Below, piece after piece: positions 1 through 8,561 of a DNA stretch of 36,872 nucleotides. Numbering within the stretch: position 1 is the first letter of the stretch; each line of letters starts with the position of its first letter. The stretch spans positions 1 to 36,872 of the forward strand of contig NZ_PFGL01000015.1 of the NCBI RefSeq assembly GCF_002783505.1, read 5' to 3'. Origin of the DNA: Shewanella sp. CG12_big_fil_rev_8_21_14_0_65_47_15 (GTDB taxonomy: Bacteria > Pseudomonadota > Gammaproteobacteria > Enterobacterales > Shewanellaceae). The translations under genes and the position numbers were made by a program. Below the pieces are notes generated by a model, which saw only the letters and a list, made by a program, of their open reading frames with translations, did not search any database and was not told where the DNA came from.

Positions 1-59
1 AATCGCGCCGATGGTAGTGTGGGGTCTCCCCATGTGAGAGTAGGTCATCGCCAAGCGCC
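1..59 (+). rRNA. rrf: 5S ribosomal RNA, 3' end (partial)
   Basis: This is the last half of a 5S rRNA gene, cut by the left edge of the window. The ATGGTAGTGTGGGG segment, the CCCCATGTGAGAGTAGG segment and the closing GCCAAGCGCC match the 3' half of gammaproteobacterial 5S rRNA. The exact 3' end is uncertain by a few bases. 16S and 23S genes should lie to the left. The last 32 bases are repeated 205 bp downstream. Confidence 0.93.
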
Positions 60-63
60 TAAA

Positions 64-108
64 TAAACACCAAAGCCTTAGCCTAAATCGCTAGGGTTTT
101 GGTGTTTA
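64..108 (+). terminator. rRNA operon terminator-like hairpin
   Basis: An imperfect inverted repeat follows the 5S gene directly. The outer arms AAACACCAAA (65-74) and TTTTGGTGTTT (97-107) pair, and an inner TAGC/GCTA pair flanks the loop. The position just after 5S suggests the operon's first terminator. The T-run is part of the stem rather than a clean tail, so it could also be a processing hairpin. Confidence 0.6.
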
Positions 109-110
109 TA

Positions 111-232
111 CGCTCCGCGAAAATCTACCTCGATGTCGACCCGCCGCTAAGCGGGCTCCCCGGCTACGAAGACAAGCTTCTTCGCGTTCAATCATGGCTA
201 AATACTACGTATTTATAGCGCCATGATTTCAC
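111..232. other. hairpin-rich insert between two 5S tails
   Basis: This segment of about 120 bp has no ORF. It contains three successive inverted repeats: CCCGC/GCGGG at 140-155, CGAAGA/TCTTCG around 167-184, and a larger one near 190-229 with arms AATCATGGC and GCCATGATT plus an inner TAAATA/TATTTA match. With the preceding terminator hairpin it is bracketed by the two copies of the 5S tail. I do not recognise it as a named element. Confidence 0.5.
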
Positions 233-267
233 CCCCATGTGAGAGTAGGTCATCGCCAAGCGCCTAA
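233..267 (+). pseudogene. truncated second copy of 5S rRNA 3' tail
   Basis: These 35 bases are identical to 28-62: the last ~32 bases of the 5S gene plus the next bases. The rest of a 5S gene does not precede them, because the sequence upstream (111-232) is unrelated. Many gammaproteobacterial rRNA operons end in tandem 5S genes, so this may be the remnant of a second rrf after deletion. Alternatively it is a target duplication made by insertion into the 5S end. It cannot encode a functional 5S. Confidence 0.75.
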
Positions 268-290
268 TTATCTCATTGAGATGTAACGAA

Positions 291-315
291 GCCAGCTGAA
301 TAAGCTGGCTTTTTT
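291..315 (+). terminator. intrinsic terminator after rRNA operon
   Basis: A perfect 7-bp stem (GCCAGCT 291-297, AGCTGGC 303-309) with a 5-nt loop is followed by six T. It is a canonical Rho-independent terminator and probably the final terminator of the rRNA operon, beyond the second 5S tail. The 257 bases from here to cinA hold no further ORF that I can support. Confidence 0.9.
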
Positions 316-572
316 GCGTTTGTTATTTATCACATTCAGCCTCGTTTGCACTCAATTCGTGTATTCCCTCCTCTTTTTCTCTCCATCACACCTTCTTGCA
401 GTTTCCACCATATTAATAATAAGTACTGATAGGCGGTTATTTATACACTTGTCTTGTCAATGCTTTGATTTCGCTACAGCGATCTGAGTTCTAGATCGAT
501 CCTAGCTATTGCTATTAGTTAAGCGGTTACTTACCTTATGTTTTAATTTATTGGGGTAGATAAGGATCAGAG

Positions 573-1847
573 ATGAAGTTAGAGATGATTTGTACTGGGG
601 AAGAGGTGCTATCGGGTCAGATTGTTGATACCAATGCGGCCTGGTTCGCCAGTACTATGATGGAGCATGGTGTCGAGATCCAGCGTCGAGTGACAGTCGG
701 CGATCGCCTCGAGGATCTGATTGCGGTTTTCCAAGAACGTAGTTTACATGCCGATGTGATTCTCGTTAATGGTGGTCTCGGGCCGACGAGTGACGATATG
801 TCAGCTTTAGCGATGGCTAAGGCGAAGGGTGAACGTCTGATCGAGAATGCGGAGTGGCGTGAGCGTTTAGAAGACTGGTTTACCCGCAATAACCGTGAAA
901 TGCCCTTAAGTAATCTCAAACAAGCCATGTTGCCAGAGTCGGCCGTGATGGTTGATAACCCAGTGGGAACTGCCTGTGGCTTTAGAGTTAAGCTTAACCG
1001 TGCTTGGTTATTCTTTACTCCTGGTGTGCCTTTTGAGCTTAAGCACATGGTTACAGAGCAGTTTGTGCCTTTTATCCGCGAAGAGTTTAATCTCGATTCC
1101 AAGGTCGCATTAAAAAAATTATTAACTATAGGTCAAGGCGAGTCGGCGTTGGCGGATAAGTTAGAGCCATTAGAACTGCCAGAAGGCATTACTATTGGTT
1201 ACCGTTCTTCTATGCCGCATATTGAAATTAAGATTTTTGCCCGTGGCGAGAAGGCGATTGCGGTATTACCTCGGGTCGCTGGGCACATTAAGATGGTGCT
1301 GGGTACTGCGGTTGTTGCGGAAGATAAAGCGACGCTTGCCGAAGAAATTCACTATAAGCTACTCAACTCCGGCTTGACCTTAAGTGTTGCCGAGTCCTGC
1401 ACTGGCGGCATGATCACCAGTCAATTGGTCGACTTTCCCGGCAGTTCATCTTACTTACAGCACGGCTTAGTGACTTACAGTAATGAATCTAAAGTGCGTG
1501 TGCTCGGTGTTAGCCCTTCAACCTTAGATGATCATGGCGCTGTCTCGATTGCGACTGTGGAGGAAATGGCTAAGGGGGCAAGGCAAATTTTAGACAGTGA
1601 CTACGCGCTGGCAACCAGTGGAATTGCGGGGCCCGATGGTGGCACAGAAGAGAAGCCTGTGGGCACAGTGGCGATTGCATTGGCGACTCGCGGCGGTGTT
1701 TATAGCCAGATGATTAAATTACCACGACGTTCGCGGGATCTGGTGCGTAGCCTAAGTGCGGCAGTGGCCTACGATATGCTAAGACGTGAGCTTTTAGCTG
1801 AAGCCGTCATTGTCGATTATCAATCGATTGGGCGATTTAGCAAGTAA
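573..1847 (+). CDS. cinA: CinA / nicotinamide-nucleotide amidase family protein
   Basis: The full-length CinA protein has 424 residues. The N-terminal half is the molybdopterin-binding-like domain (COG1058), with [13 protein letters not shown] near the start and [10 protein letters not shown] around residues 66-75. The C-terminal third is the PncC amidase domain, with [15 protein letters not shown] and SGIAGPDGG. PncC enzymes deamidate nicotinamide mononucleotide in NAD recycling, and the N-terminal domain of complete CinA proteins is linked to ADP-ribose pyrophosphatase activity in other bacteria. The ATG is preceded by AAGGA six bases upstream. The gene stands alone between the rRNA operon and a bidirectional terminator. 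The classical competence link is not supported by anything here, since no recA follows. Confidence 0.95.
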   Translation: MKLEMICTGEEVLSGQIVDTNAAWFASTMMEHGVEIQRRVTVGDRLEDLIAVFQERSLHADVILVNGGLGPTSDDMSALAMAKAKGERLIENAEWRERLEDWFTRNNREMPLSNLKQAMLPESAVMVDNPVGTACGFRVKLNRAWLFFTPGVPFELKHMVTEQFVPFIREEFNLDSKVALKKLLTIGQGESALADKLEPLELPEGITIGYRSSMPHIEIKIFARGEKAIAVLPRVAGHIKMVLGTAVVAEDKATLAEEIHYKLLNSGLTLSVAESCTGGMITSQLVDFPGSSSYLQHGLVTYSNESKVRVLGVSPSTLDDHGAVSIATVEEMAKGARQILDSDYALATSGIAGPDGGTEEKPVGTVAIALATRGGVYSQMIKLPRRSRDLVRSLSAAVAYDMLRRELLAEAVIVDYQSIGRFSK

Positions 1848-1881
1848 GGGATTTGTGGATATCTCTAGGTTGGAGTCTGTA

Positions 1882-1910
1882 AAAAAAATGCTCCCGAGGG
1901 AGCATTTTTT
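1882..1910. terminator. bidirectional terminator, cinA / DUF1439 gene
   Basis: The stem TGCTCCC/GGGAGCA with a 2-nt loop has an A-run on its left and six T on its right, so it can act in both directions. It lies between two convergent genes. Confidence 0.9.
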
Positions 1911-1935
1911 ATGGAGTGTGATCCCGAAAAATCAG

Positions 1936-2481
1936 TTATTTAGTGAACTTAAGCACTAATTTGCCAGGGGAAACTTGAATGCTTTCGGTCATTTTTGCCA
2001 TCAGTGCTTGGTTACTGTCCTTGGTATCAAGCACATACACAGGCTGGTTTTCTAAGAATTGCCTTAGATAACCCATCACCTGTGGTGTGGCACTGCTGAT
2101 GGCTTTTTCAATATCTTTTGGCGTTGACTCCACTTTGACTAATTCGAGCTGGCGCAGATAGACACTGTGGGTTGCGCTGTCATACCAAGGTTTGGCTTCG
2201 AAAGTCGTCGTGAGTTTGGCACTCAATGGAAAGATTGGATTCTTAATCGATACCTGAGTAGCGGCACTTACGCTCATAGTGTCAGGTTTTGCACCTAGCC
2301 TGACACTAATGTCGTTAATGCGCACTTCTGCGCCAACGAATTGATTGCCTTGCTTAACCTCAAAGTGAATTTCTTTACTGAGGTACTGCTCCATTTCGTG
2401 CTCGCTGATACTGTACTGCGAGGCGCAGCCACCCAGCAGTACAGTGAGTCCCAAGCAAATCGTGCGGGAAAGTTTTTTCAT
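1936..2481 (-). CDS. DUF1439 lipoprotein (YceB-like)
   Basis: This is a predicted lipoprotein of 181 residues. The N-terminus has a positively charged start, a hydrophobic stretch and a lipobox LGGC ending at about Cys19, which would be lipidated. The mature part has no catalytic motif that I can see, and the sequence fits the DUF1439/YceB family, whose fold is thought to bind lipid or hydrophobic ligands. Its start codon overlaps the ppc stop by one base (TAATG), so it is probably translated from the ppc transcript. The cellular role is unknown. The ppc link is positional and should not be read as a metabolic role. Confidence 0.85.
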   Translation of the reverse strand: MKKLSRTICLGLTVLLGGCASQYSISEHEMEQYLSKEIHFEVKQGNQFVGAEVRINDISVRLGAKPDTMSVSAATQVSIKNPIFPLSAKLTTTFEAKPWYDSATHSVYLRQLELVKVESTPKDIEKAISSATPQVMGYLRQFLENQPVYVLDTKDSNQALMAKMTESIQVSPGKLVLKFTK

Positions 2482-5126
2482 TAACCTGTGTTTCTCATTC
2501 CCGCTGCTACACCAGCAATAGTTAGCATTAGCGCTAACTGCACATGTTCAGACGCGGGAGTTTCGGTTGTTTCCTTACGTGTCCGCGCTAATAGCTCGGT
2601 CTGTAAGAAGTTTAATGGATCGATATAGGGATTGCGGAGTTTTACTGACTCGCGATTCCACGGTGTATGCGCCATTAAACTATCTGATTTTGTCAGTTCG
2701 AGCACGACTTTAATGCCCAGATCTAAGCGTTGGCGCAAGGTTTCGCCTAAGTGATGCAAGTCTTTCGGTACTAAACAGGTTTCGTAGTAACGGGCCAAAT
2801 TAGGTTCCGCCTTGGCGTAGACCATTTCCAGCATTGAAATTCGTGTGCTAAAGAAGGGCCATTCCCGTTCCATATCCTGGAGTAAGCCCATTTCACCGCG
2901 TTCACTGGCGGCCTGAAGTGCTTCGCCGGCGCCGAGCCATGCGGGTAACATCAAACGGTTTTGCGACCAAGCAAAGATCCACGGAATTGCCCGTAGGCTT
3001 TCAATCCCACCATCGACACGACGTTTGGCAGGACGGCTGCCGAGTGGTAGTTTTCCTAATTCCACTTCTGGCGTTGCCGCGCGGAAATAAGCCACAAAAT
3101 CAGGTTCATCACGCACTATGCCACGGTATGCGCCTACTGATTCTTCCGCGATACGTTGCATGCAATCGCGCCATTCTTGTTTAGGCTCTGGCGGTGGTAA
3201 TAGGGTTGCTTCCAATACGGCCGAGGTATACAAGGCTAAGCTTTGAACCGCGAGTTTTGGCAAGCCAAACTTGAAGCGGATCATTTCGCCCTGTTCAGTC
3301 ACGCGAATACGACCATCTACCGAACCCGGTGGTTGGGATAGAATCGCTTTGTGTGCAGGACCGCCGCCGCGACCAATGCTGCCACCACGGCCATGGAATA
3401 GCGTAAGCTTGACGCCCGCTTGTTTACAGACCGCGACTAACTGCTCTTGAGCGTGATACTGAGCCCAAGCCGCCGCCATAACACCGGCATCTTTAGCTGA
3501 GTCAGAGTAACCGATCATCACCTCTTGCATGCCCTTGGTGTAACCACGGTACCAGTCGATATCGAGCAAATCGGTAATACATGCCGCGGCGTTGTTTAAG
3601 TCGCTTAAGGTTTCAAACAGTGGCACCACGCGCATTGGGTGCGAACAGCCCGTTTCTTTGAGTAACAGCAAAACGGTTAAGACATCCGAGGGTTTACCCG
3701 CCATCGAAATCACATAGGATCCGAGTGCTTTTGCCGGATGTTTAGCAATTAAACGACAGGTATTAAGCACTTCGGCCACATCGGCTGACGGTTGCCAGTT
3801 GCTTGGGATCAGTGGACGACGGTTGCTGAGTTCGCGTAATAGGAAGGCTTGTTTCTCGGTTTCATCCCAATGGTTGAAATCACCCATACCGAGATAGCGA
3901 GTTAACTCGGCGAGCACATCGCTATGACGGCTGGCATCTTGGCGAATGTCGAGTCTGAGCATATGAATGCCAAAACAGGCGAGACGACGCAGAATATCGA
4001 GCAATAAACCGTTTGCGATTAAGCGCATACCGCAGTCGGTTAAACTCTTATAAAGCATTTCTAACGGTGCTTTGAGATCGCTTTCTTGCCAAATCAGGCT
4101 CGACTTATCGACTTCAGGATTGTGGCCTTCGATGCGCGCATTTAAATAATCTATGGTATCGCGCAGTCTTTGGCGAAGTGAGCGCAGCACATGGCGGTAT
4201 GGCTCGCAGCTGTTATTGGTATAAGCCTTTAACTCATCATTGGCTTCTTCCATCGACAGTTCGCCAACCAGCAGGACTATGTCTTTTAAGAATAATCTAG
4301 CGGCGGCATGGCGGTTGCGATCGAGTACTTCTTGGGTGACTTTCGCAGTAACAAAGGGGTTGCCGTCGCGATCGCCACCCATCCAGCTTGAAAAACGCAC
4401 TGGCGCGATATCAATCGGTAATTGTTGACCCGTGCGTTGCTGCACTTGGTCGTTAAGTTGTCTTAAGAAATCAGGCACCGCATGCCAGAGTGACTCTTCG
4501 ATGGTCGATAATCCCCAACGGGCTTCGTCCACAGGCGTTGGACGCTCACGGCGGATCTCATTGGTGTGCCAGATTTGCGCGATTAATTGGCGCAGGCGCA
4601 GATTGATTTGCTGACGTTCTCTATCCGACAACTGGTTGTTTTCTTGCTCGGCAAGACAGTCCACAATGGCAGCGTACTTTTGGATCAGGGTACGACGGGA
4701 GATTTCCGTTGGATGGGCCGTGAGCACCAGATCTATATCTAATGTTTTTAAGCAATCCAACATTTTAGTTTGATCTACTCGGCCATTTAACATGCGGCCT
4801 AGGAGCTGTTCCACGGGATCGGGCACGCAGACAAGTTCATCACAGTTACGGCTAATGGTATGAAATTGTTCGGATAAATTGGCTAAATTGAGGAACTGGT
4901 TAAATGCCTTCGCAAACGGAACTAATTCTTCGTCTGGGAGGGCGGTGAGTAACTCGAGCATTTGCTCTCTAGCGGCTTCGTCACCACGGCGTGAATCTTT
5001 AGCAAGTTTACGGATCTGTTCTACCTTCTCGAGAAAAGAGTCCCCGAGGTGGGTGCGCATAGTGTCACCGAGGATTTGGCCTAACATACTCACGTTTGAT
5101 CTTAATGACGCATACATATCTGTCAT
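2481..5126 (-). CDS. ppc: phosphoenolpyruvate carboxylase
   Basis: The enzyme carboxylates phosphoenolpyruvate with bicarbonate to oxaloacetate, refilling the TCA cycle in the cytoplasm. From this start the protein has 881 residues (E. coli Ppc 883). TAHPTE falls at 136-141, so the catalytic histidine is at position 138 as in E. coli. [22 protein letters not shown] and [14 protein letters not shown] follow, and the conserved C-terminus AAGMRNTG is intact. The frame stays open upstream. An ATG at 5165 has a good GGAG five bases before it and would add 13 residues ([13 protein letters not shown]), so that start is a real alternative. I prefer 5126 because [16 protein letters not shown] aligns end to end with the family. 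The downstream lipoprotein gene overlaps the stop by one base. Confidence 0.96.
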   Translation of the reverse strand: MTDMYASLRSNVSMLGQILGDTMRTHLGDSFLEKVEQIRKLAKDSRRGDEAAREQMLELLTALPDEELVPFAKAFNQFLNLANLSEQFHTISRNCDELVCVPDPVEQLLGRMLNGRVDQTKMLDCLKTLDIDLVLTAHPTEISRRTLIQKYAAIVDCLAEQENNQLSDRERQQINLRLRQLIAQIWHTNEIRRERPTPVDEARWGLSTIEESLWHAVPDFLRQLNDQVQQRTGQQLPIDIAPVRFSSWMGGDRDGNPFVTAKVTQEVLDRNRHAAARLFLKDIVLLVGELSMEEANDELKAYTNNSCEPYRHVLRSLRQRLRDTIDYLNARIEGHNPEVDKSSLIWQESDLKAPLEMLYKSLTDCGMRLIANGLLLDILRRLACFGIHMLRLDIRQDASRHSDVLAELTRYLGMGDFNHWDETEKQAFLLRELSNRRPLIPSNWQPSADVAEVLNTCRLIAKHPAKALGSYVISMAGKPSDVLTVLLLLKETGCSHPMRVVPLFETLSDLNNAAACITDLLDIDWYRGYTKGMQEVMIGYSDSAKDAGVMAAAWAQYHAQEQLVAVCKQAGVKLTLFHGRGGSIGRGGGPAHKAILSQPPGSVDGRIRVTEQGEMIRFKFGLPKLAVQSLALYTSAVLEATLLPPPEPKQEWRDCMQRIAEESVGAYRGIVRDEPDFVAYFRAATPEVELGKLPLGSRPAKRRVDGGIESLRAIPWIFAWSQNRLMLPAWLGAGEALQAASERGEMGLLQDMEREWPFFSTRISMLEMVYAKAEPNLARYYETCLVPKDLHHLGETLRQRLDLGIKVVLELTKSDSLMAHTPWNRESVKLRNPYIDPLNFLQTELLARTRKETTETPASEHVQLALMLTIAGVAAGMRNTG

Positions 5127-5309
5127 ACTGTCTGCCTTGGTGGCAGCCATAGTTACTTCAGCCATAGTGACTCCGAATAGAAAAACATGAAAATTCTGCC
5201 GTACATTTAGCCCGTTAGCACAATACCTATCACCTGGGGCTATGGTCAACAGCAGAACTTATAACTTATACGACTGGCTTATCTGATATGCAACTAATCG
5301 CAATGTTCG

Positions 5310-5324
5310 TTGAAGAATATTCAA
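5310..5324. promoter_or_regulatory. 15-bp inverted repeat, possible operator
   Basis: TTGAAGAATATTCAA reads nearly the same on both strands (arms TTGAA/TTCAA). It resembles a compressed ARG box (TGAAT-N4-ATTCA) with one base missing, and it lies on the ppc side of the divergent region, about 185 bp upstream of the ppc start. Binding by ArgR is only a possibility, and the function is unknown. Confidence 0.3.
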
Positions 5325-5536
5325 TAGATATGCGAAGTCACGCAATATTTTGTGATGATTAGTGCAAGTGAATATGAAGTGCATCATTTTGCGCTTTGCA
5401 AGCATGTATCTTAGTTGTTAATAAAAAGGACTGATTTTGCATAAATTTGCCACGGATAACTGAGTTATTAACGAGTTAGCTGAATAAGTGACTGGCTGGC
5501 CAGAGCGGCATTTTAGTAAGAAACATAAAAATAAAC

Positions 5537-5575
5537 TAAAAATATATATTCACATATATTGCATAATTAGATCTT
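5537..5575 (+). promoter_or_regulatory. putative tandem ARG boxes
   Basis: Two 18-bp windows, separated by 3 bp, resemble the ArgR consensus (WNTGAATWWWWATTCANW). The first, 5537-5554, has a perfect right half ATTCA and 3 of 5 matches on the left. The second, 5558-5575, has TGCAT-AATT with a weak right half. Two boxes 3 bp apart is the typical arrangement for the ArgR hexamer. They overlap the possible argC promoter, as expected for arginine repression. A further partial box, TGAATacaaTAACA, lies at 5661-5674. Confidence 0.45.
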
Positions 5576-5586
5576 TGTGGTAGTCT
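5560..5586 (+). promoter_or_regulatory. possible argC sigma-70 promoter
   Basis: TTGCAT (5560-5565) and TAGTCT (5581-5586) are separated by 15 bases and resemble a -35/-10 pair. They lie inside and just after the ARG-box-like sequences. Transcription would start near 5593 and give an argC leader of about 195 nt. The spacing is short and the -10 is weak, so this is a tentative placement. Confidence 0.3.
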
Positions 5587-5635
5587 AGCCTGCAGTTGAG
5601 ATGAGTCACCCACTGTGACCTGTAGAGTAAATATC

Positions 5636-5701
5636 ATGATGCAAAGCATTAACCTGACAGTGAATACAATAACAACCCAATACCATTTCCTGCGACGATA
5701 G
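5636..5701 (+). CDS. candidate arginine leader peptide
   Basis: This is a 21-codon ORF with two consecutive ATG codons. It ends QYHFLRR, and the last two sense codons are CGA-CGA followed directly by TAG. CGA is an inefficiently decoded arginine codon and CGA-CGA pairs are known to slow ribosomes. A weak ribosome site (AGAG, 5624-5627) lies 8 bases before the first ATG. The ORF sits in the argC leader, 87 bases before the argC start, and after the ARG-box-like sites. The start codons ATGATG (5636-5641) are complementary to CATCAT at 5708-5713, just past the stop. I see no classical terminator hairpin with a T-run afterwards. This could be a chance ORF, and only its context and ending make it notable. 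Confidence 0.35.
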   Translation: MMQSINLTVNTITTQYHFLRR

Positions 5702-5788
5702 TCTTGTCATCATAGATATGCGCGGTTGCGTGTACGCTATTCATCTATTCTTTAAGTTTCTTTGATTCGGTTAATAAGACAACAACAC

Positions 5789-6769
5789 ATGAAAAATATC
5801 GCCATTATTGGTGCCAGTGGTTACACAGGCGCACAACTAACCGCTTTAATCCATGCAGAAGCAGAACTGACGATTCAGGGTTTGTATGTTTCTGAAAACA
5901 GTTTAGATAAAGGTAAACCTTTAGCGGATTTGTACCCTAGCTATAGCCATATTGAGTTAACGCTGTCGCCATTGTCCGATGAGGCTAAGGCAAAAATCGT
6001 TGCCGAAGCCGATGCCGTTGTGCTGGCGACCGAGCATTCGGTGAGCTTACATTTAGCCGCTTGGTTTTATAGCCAAGGGTTAGCTGTATTCGATTTAAGC
6101 GGTGCCTATCGTTTTAGCGATGTGGCGCAATATCCTAAGTGGTATGGCTTTGAACATGAATATCCTGAGGTTTTAGCCAAAGCCGTATATGGCCTTGCCG
6201 AATGGAATGCGAAAGAAATCGCGGCGACTAAGATGATTGCCGTGCCAGGTTGTTACCCAACCGCATCATTGACAGCGTTAAAACCGCTGGCGAGTTTACT
6301 GACATCGGCTTATCCGGTGATCAATGCCGTGAGCGGCGTAACGGGTGCGGGCCGTAAGGCGCAGTTACACACCAGTTTTTGTGAAGTGAGCCTGACACCC
6401 TACGGCGTATTGGGCCACAGACATCAACCCGAGATCGCTACTCAACTTGGGCAAGAAGTGATATTTACCCCGCACCTTGGCAATTTTAAGCGTGGCATTT
6501 TGGCGACTATTACAGTGCAGCTAAAACCAGGCACTACGACTGCCGATGTGGCAGATGCCTATAGCGTGTATGACCAGGCGCCATTGGTGACCGTGAAGCA
6601 TAATCAGTTCCCGAAAGTGGACGATGTGGTGCTAACACCGAATTGCCACTTAGGTTGGAAGTTTGATGAGAATAGCGGTTACTTAGTGGTAGCCAGTGCC
6701 ATCGATAATTTGATGAAAGGTGCTGCCAGCCAAGCGCTGCAATGCATAAAGATTCATTTTAACCTTTAA
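5789..6769 (+). CDS. argC: N-acetyl-gamma-glutamyl-phosphate reductase
   Basis: The enzyme reduces N-acetylglutamyl phosphate with NADPH to the semialdehyde, the third step of arginine synthesis. The protein has 326 residues. [14 protein letters not shown] at the N-terminus is the NADP-binding Rossmann motif, and VPGCYPTAS around residues 147-155 carries the catalytic cysteine. [10 protein letters not shown] is also conserved. The ATG is chosen over an upstream in-frame TTG at 5762 because the Rossmann strand begins right after it. The ribosome site is weak. It is the first gene of argCBFGH, and argB follows after 31 bp. Confidence 0.96.
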   Translation: MKNIAIIGASGYTGAQLTALIHAEAELTIQGLYVSENSLDKGKPLADLYPSYSHIELTLSPLSDEAKAKIVAEADAVVLATEHSVSLHLAAWFYSQGLAVFDLSGAYRFSDVAQYPKWYGFEHEYPEVLAKAVYGLAEWNAKEIAATKMIAVPGCYPTASLTALKPLASLLTSAYPVINAVSGVTGAGRKAQLHTSFCEVSLTPYGVLGHRHQPEIATQLGQEVIFTPHLGNFKRGILATITVQLKPGTTTADVADAYSVYDQAPLVTVKHNQFPKVDDVVLTPNCHLGWKFDENSGYLVVASAIDNLMKGAASQALQCIKIHFNL

Positions 6770-6800
6770 TTGTTCATCCTTATTTAAGAGAGTCGTCAAG

Positions 6801-7583
6801 ATGTCTACAAACAACTCAGTATTAGTGCTTAAAGTGGGCGGCGCGCTGCTGCAATGTGAAATGGGGATGGCGCGGTTAATGGATACGGCTGCGGCTATGT
6901 TAGCCAATGGTCAGCAAGTGTTGATGGTGCATGGCGGTGGTTGTTTGGTGGATGAACAGTTAGCGGCCAACGGCATGGAAACCGTCAAGTTAGAAGGTTT
7001 ACGGGTGACCCCACCTGAGCAAATGCCGATTATTGCCGGCGCACTCGCGGGGACTTCGAACAAAATTCTTCAAGGCGCAGCGACTAAAGCTGGGATTGTG
7101 AGTGTGGGCATGAGCCTCGCCGATGGCAATACTGTGTCGGCCAAGATTAAAGATGAGCGTTTAGGGCTAGTGGGTGAAGTGACACCGAAAGATGGCACTT
7201 ATCTTAAGTTTATCCTCGAGCAAGGTTGGATGCCGATTTGTAGCTCGATCGCCATGATGGACGATGGCCAAATGCTTAACGTCAATGCGGACCAAGCGGC
7301 GACGGTACTAGCCAAATTAGTGGGCGGCAAGTTAGTGCTGCTGTCGGATGTGTCGGGTGTGCTCGATGGTAAAGGCCAACTCATCCACAGTTTAAATGGC
7401 AAGCAGATAGCAGACCTTGTCAAACAAGGTGTGATTGAAAAGGGAATGAAGGTCAAAGTTGAAGCTGCGCTCGAAGTCGCACAGTGGATGGGGCAGGCGG
7501 TTCAAGTTGCCTCGTGGCGTGATGCAAGCCAATTAATCGCATTAGCAAAAGGTGAAGCCGTAGGAACACAAATTCAACCATAA
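6801..7583 (+). CDS. argB: acetylglutamate kinase
   Basis: This kinase phosphorylates N-acetylglutamate with ATP, the second step of the cyclic or linear arginine pathway. The protein has 260 residues, typical of the short enterobacterial form that is usually not arginine-inhibited. LKVGGALLQ near the N-terminus and VHGGG (around residues 48-52) are the amino-acid-kinase phosphate-binding motifs. NVNADQAAT and LLSDVSGVLDGKG are also typical. It lacks the N-terminal helix of arginine-sensitive enzymes, so control is probably transcriptional. It lies between argC and argF with short gaps. Confidence 0.96.
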   Translation: MSTNNSVLVLKVGGALLQCEMGMARLMDTAAAMLANGQQVLMVHGGGCLVDEQLAANGMETVKLEGLRVTPPEQMPIIAGALAGTSNKILQGAATKAGIVSVGMSLADGNTVSAKIKDERLGLVGEVTPKDGTYLKFILEQGWMPICSSIAMMDDGQMLNVNADQAATVLAKLVGGKLVLLSDVSGVLDGKGQLIHSLNGKQIADLVKQGVIEKGMKVKVEAALEVAQWMGQAVQVASWRDASQLIALAKGEAVGTQIQP

Positions 7584-7595
7584 GCGGAGTAGGTT

Positions 7596-8501
7596 ATGAA
7601 GCATTTACTATCGATAAAAGACTTAACACAGCAGCAGTTACAGGATCTCATTGCCTTGGCAAAGACGATCAAAGCCAATCCGGCGGAGTATCGCCATGCG
7701 CTGGATGGCAAGAGTGTGGTGATGTTATTTGAAAAGCCCTCGCTCAGAACCCGCGTTAGCTTTGATATCGGTATTAATAAGCTCGGTGGTCACTGTTTAT
7801 ACCTAGATCAGCAAAACGGTGAGCTGGGTAAACGGGAATCGGTTGCTGACTTTGCTTCTAACCTGTCCTGTTGGGCCGATGCGATTGTGGCGAGAACCTA
7901 TTCGCACAATACCATCGAACAATTAGCCGAGTTTGGCACTGTGCCTGTGATCAATGCGCTGTCGGATTTGTACCATCCTTGCCAAGCATTAGCCGACTTT
8001 TTAACCCTCGCCGAGCAGTTTGAGGATGTCAGCAAAGCCAAATTAGCTTATGTTGGTGATGGTAATAATGTCACTAACTCGCTGATGTACTGCGCGGCTA
8101 TTCTCGGTGCCACCATGACAGTGATCTGCCCTGCGGGTCACTTTCCTGATGGCTACGTAGTGGCGGAAGTGCAAGAACTCGCTAACCGATATGGCGGTAA
8201 GATTGTACTGACCTCAGATATTGATGCTATCGAAGGTCACGACGCTATCTATACTGATACTTGGATTTCCATGGGCGACCCAACGCCGCTGGCGGATATC
8301 AAAGCGAAGTTTGCGCCATACCAAGTCAACAAAGCCTTGATGGCGAAAGCGGGCGCTCACTTTTTTATGCATTGTTTGCCCGCCCACCGAGGTGTAGAAG
8401 TAACAGATGAAGTGATGGACGGCGCAGGCTCCCTAATTCTGCAACAAGCCGAAAATCGGATGCATGCTCAAAATGCGGTACTGGTAACCTTATTTAGTTA
8501 A
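7596..8501 (+). CDS. argF: ornithine carbamoyltransferase
   Basis: The enzyme joins carbamoyl phosphate and ornithine to citrulline in the cytoplasm. The protein has 301 residues. The carbamoyl-phosphate motif is SLRTR, a known variant of STRTR, around residues 50-54. HPCQALAD and the ornithine-side HCLPAHRG (Cys near residue 261) are intact, as is the SMG loop (WISMGDP). The HCLP motif supports ornithine rather than acetylornithine as substrate. The ATG follows GGAG by about 7 bases. It lies 12 bp after argB, so the two are cotranscribed. Argininosuccinate synthase follows. Confidence 0.94.
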   Translation: MKHLLSIKDLTQQQLQDLIALAKTIKANPAEYRHALDGKSVVMLFEKPSLRTRVSFDIGINKLGGHCLYLDQQNGELGKRESVADFASNLSCWADAIVARTYSHNTIEQLAEFGTVPVINALSDLYHPCQALADFLTLAEQFEDVSKAKLAYVGDGNNVTNSLMYCAAILGATMTVICPAGHFPDGYVVAEVQELANRYGGKIVLTSDIDAIEGHDAIYTDTWISMGDPTPLADIKAKFAPYQVNKALMAKAGAHFFMHCLPAHRGVEVTDEVMDGAGSLILQQAENRMHAQNAVLVTLFS

Positions 8502-8561
8502 ATTAACCCTGTTTAGCAGCCTGTTTTCTCCTAGGTGAGAAACGAGTCATAGGAATTTAAG

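Larger units (their letters stand above)
5166..5788. other. ppc-argC divergent control region
   Basis: About 620 bp separate the divergent ppc and argC genes. The region is AT-rich. It contains a 15-bp inverted repeat (5310-5324), a pair of ARG-box-like sequences overlapping a possible argC promoter (5537-5586), and a short leader ORF ending in tandem arginine codons (5636-5701). In Escherichia coli the argE gene sits between ppc and argC. No argE or argE fragment is visible here. Confidence 0.8.

Noticed and set aside
617..1102. 161-codon frame antisense to cinA
   Set aside because: It is a shadow of the intact cinA gene, has no ribosome site, and its composition follows the opposite strand's codon bias.
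5127..5249. 41-residue N-terminal extension of ppc
   Set aside because: The family begins at MTDMYASL, which also sets the catalytic histidine at 138 as in E. coli. The extension from 5249 has no ribosome site. Only the shorter 5165 start remains plausible.
7596..8501. argF as N-acetyl- or succinylornithine carbamoyltransferase, because of SLRTR
   Set aside because: HCLPAHRG and SMG loop motifs match ornithine carbamoyltransferase. SLRTR is a known variant. The gene also sits with argB and argG.
8523..8543. Hairpin between argF and argG (TTTCTC/GAGAAA)
   Set aside because: The stem is only six AT-rich pairs with no T-run, too weak to call a terminator or processing site.
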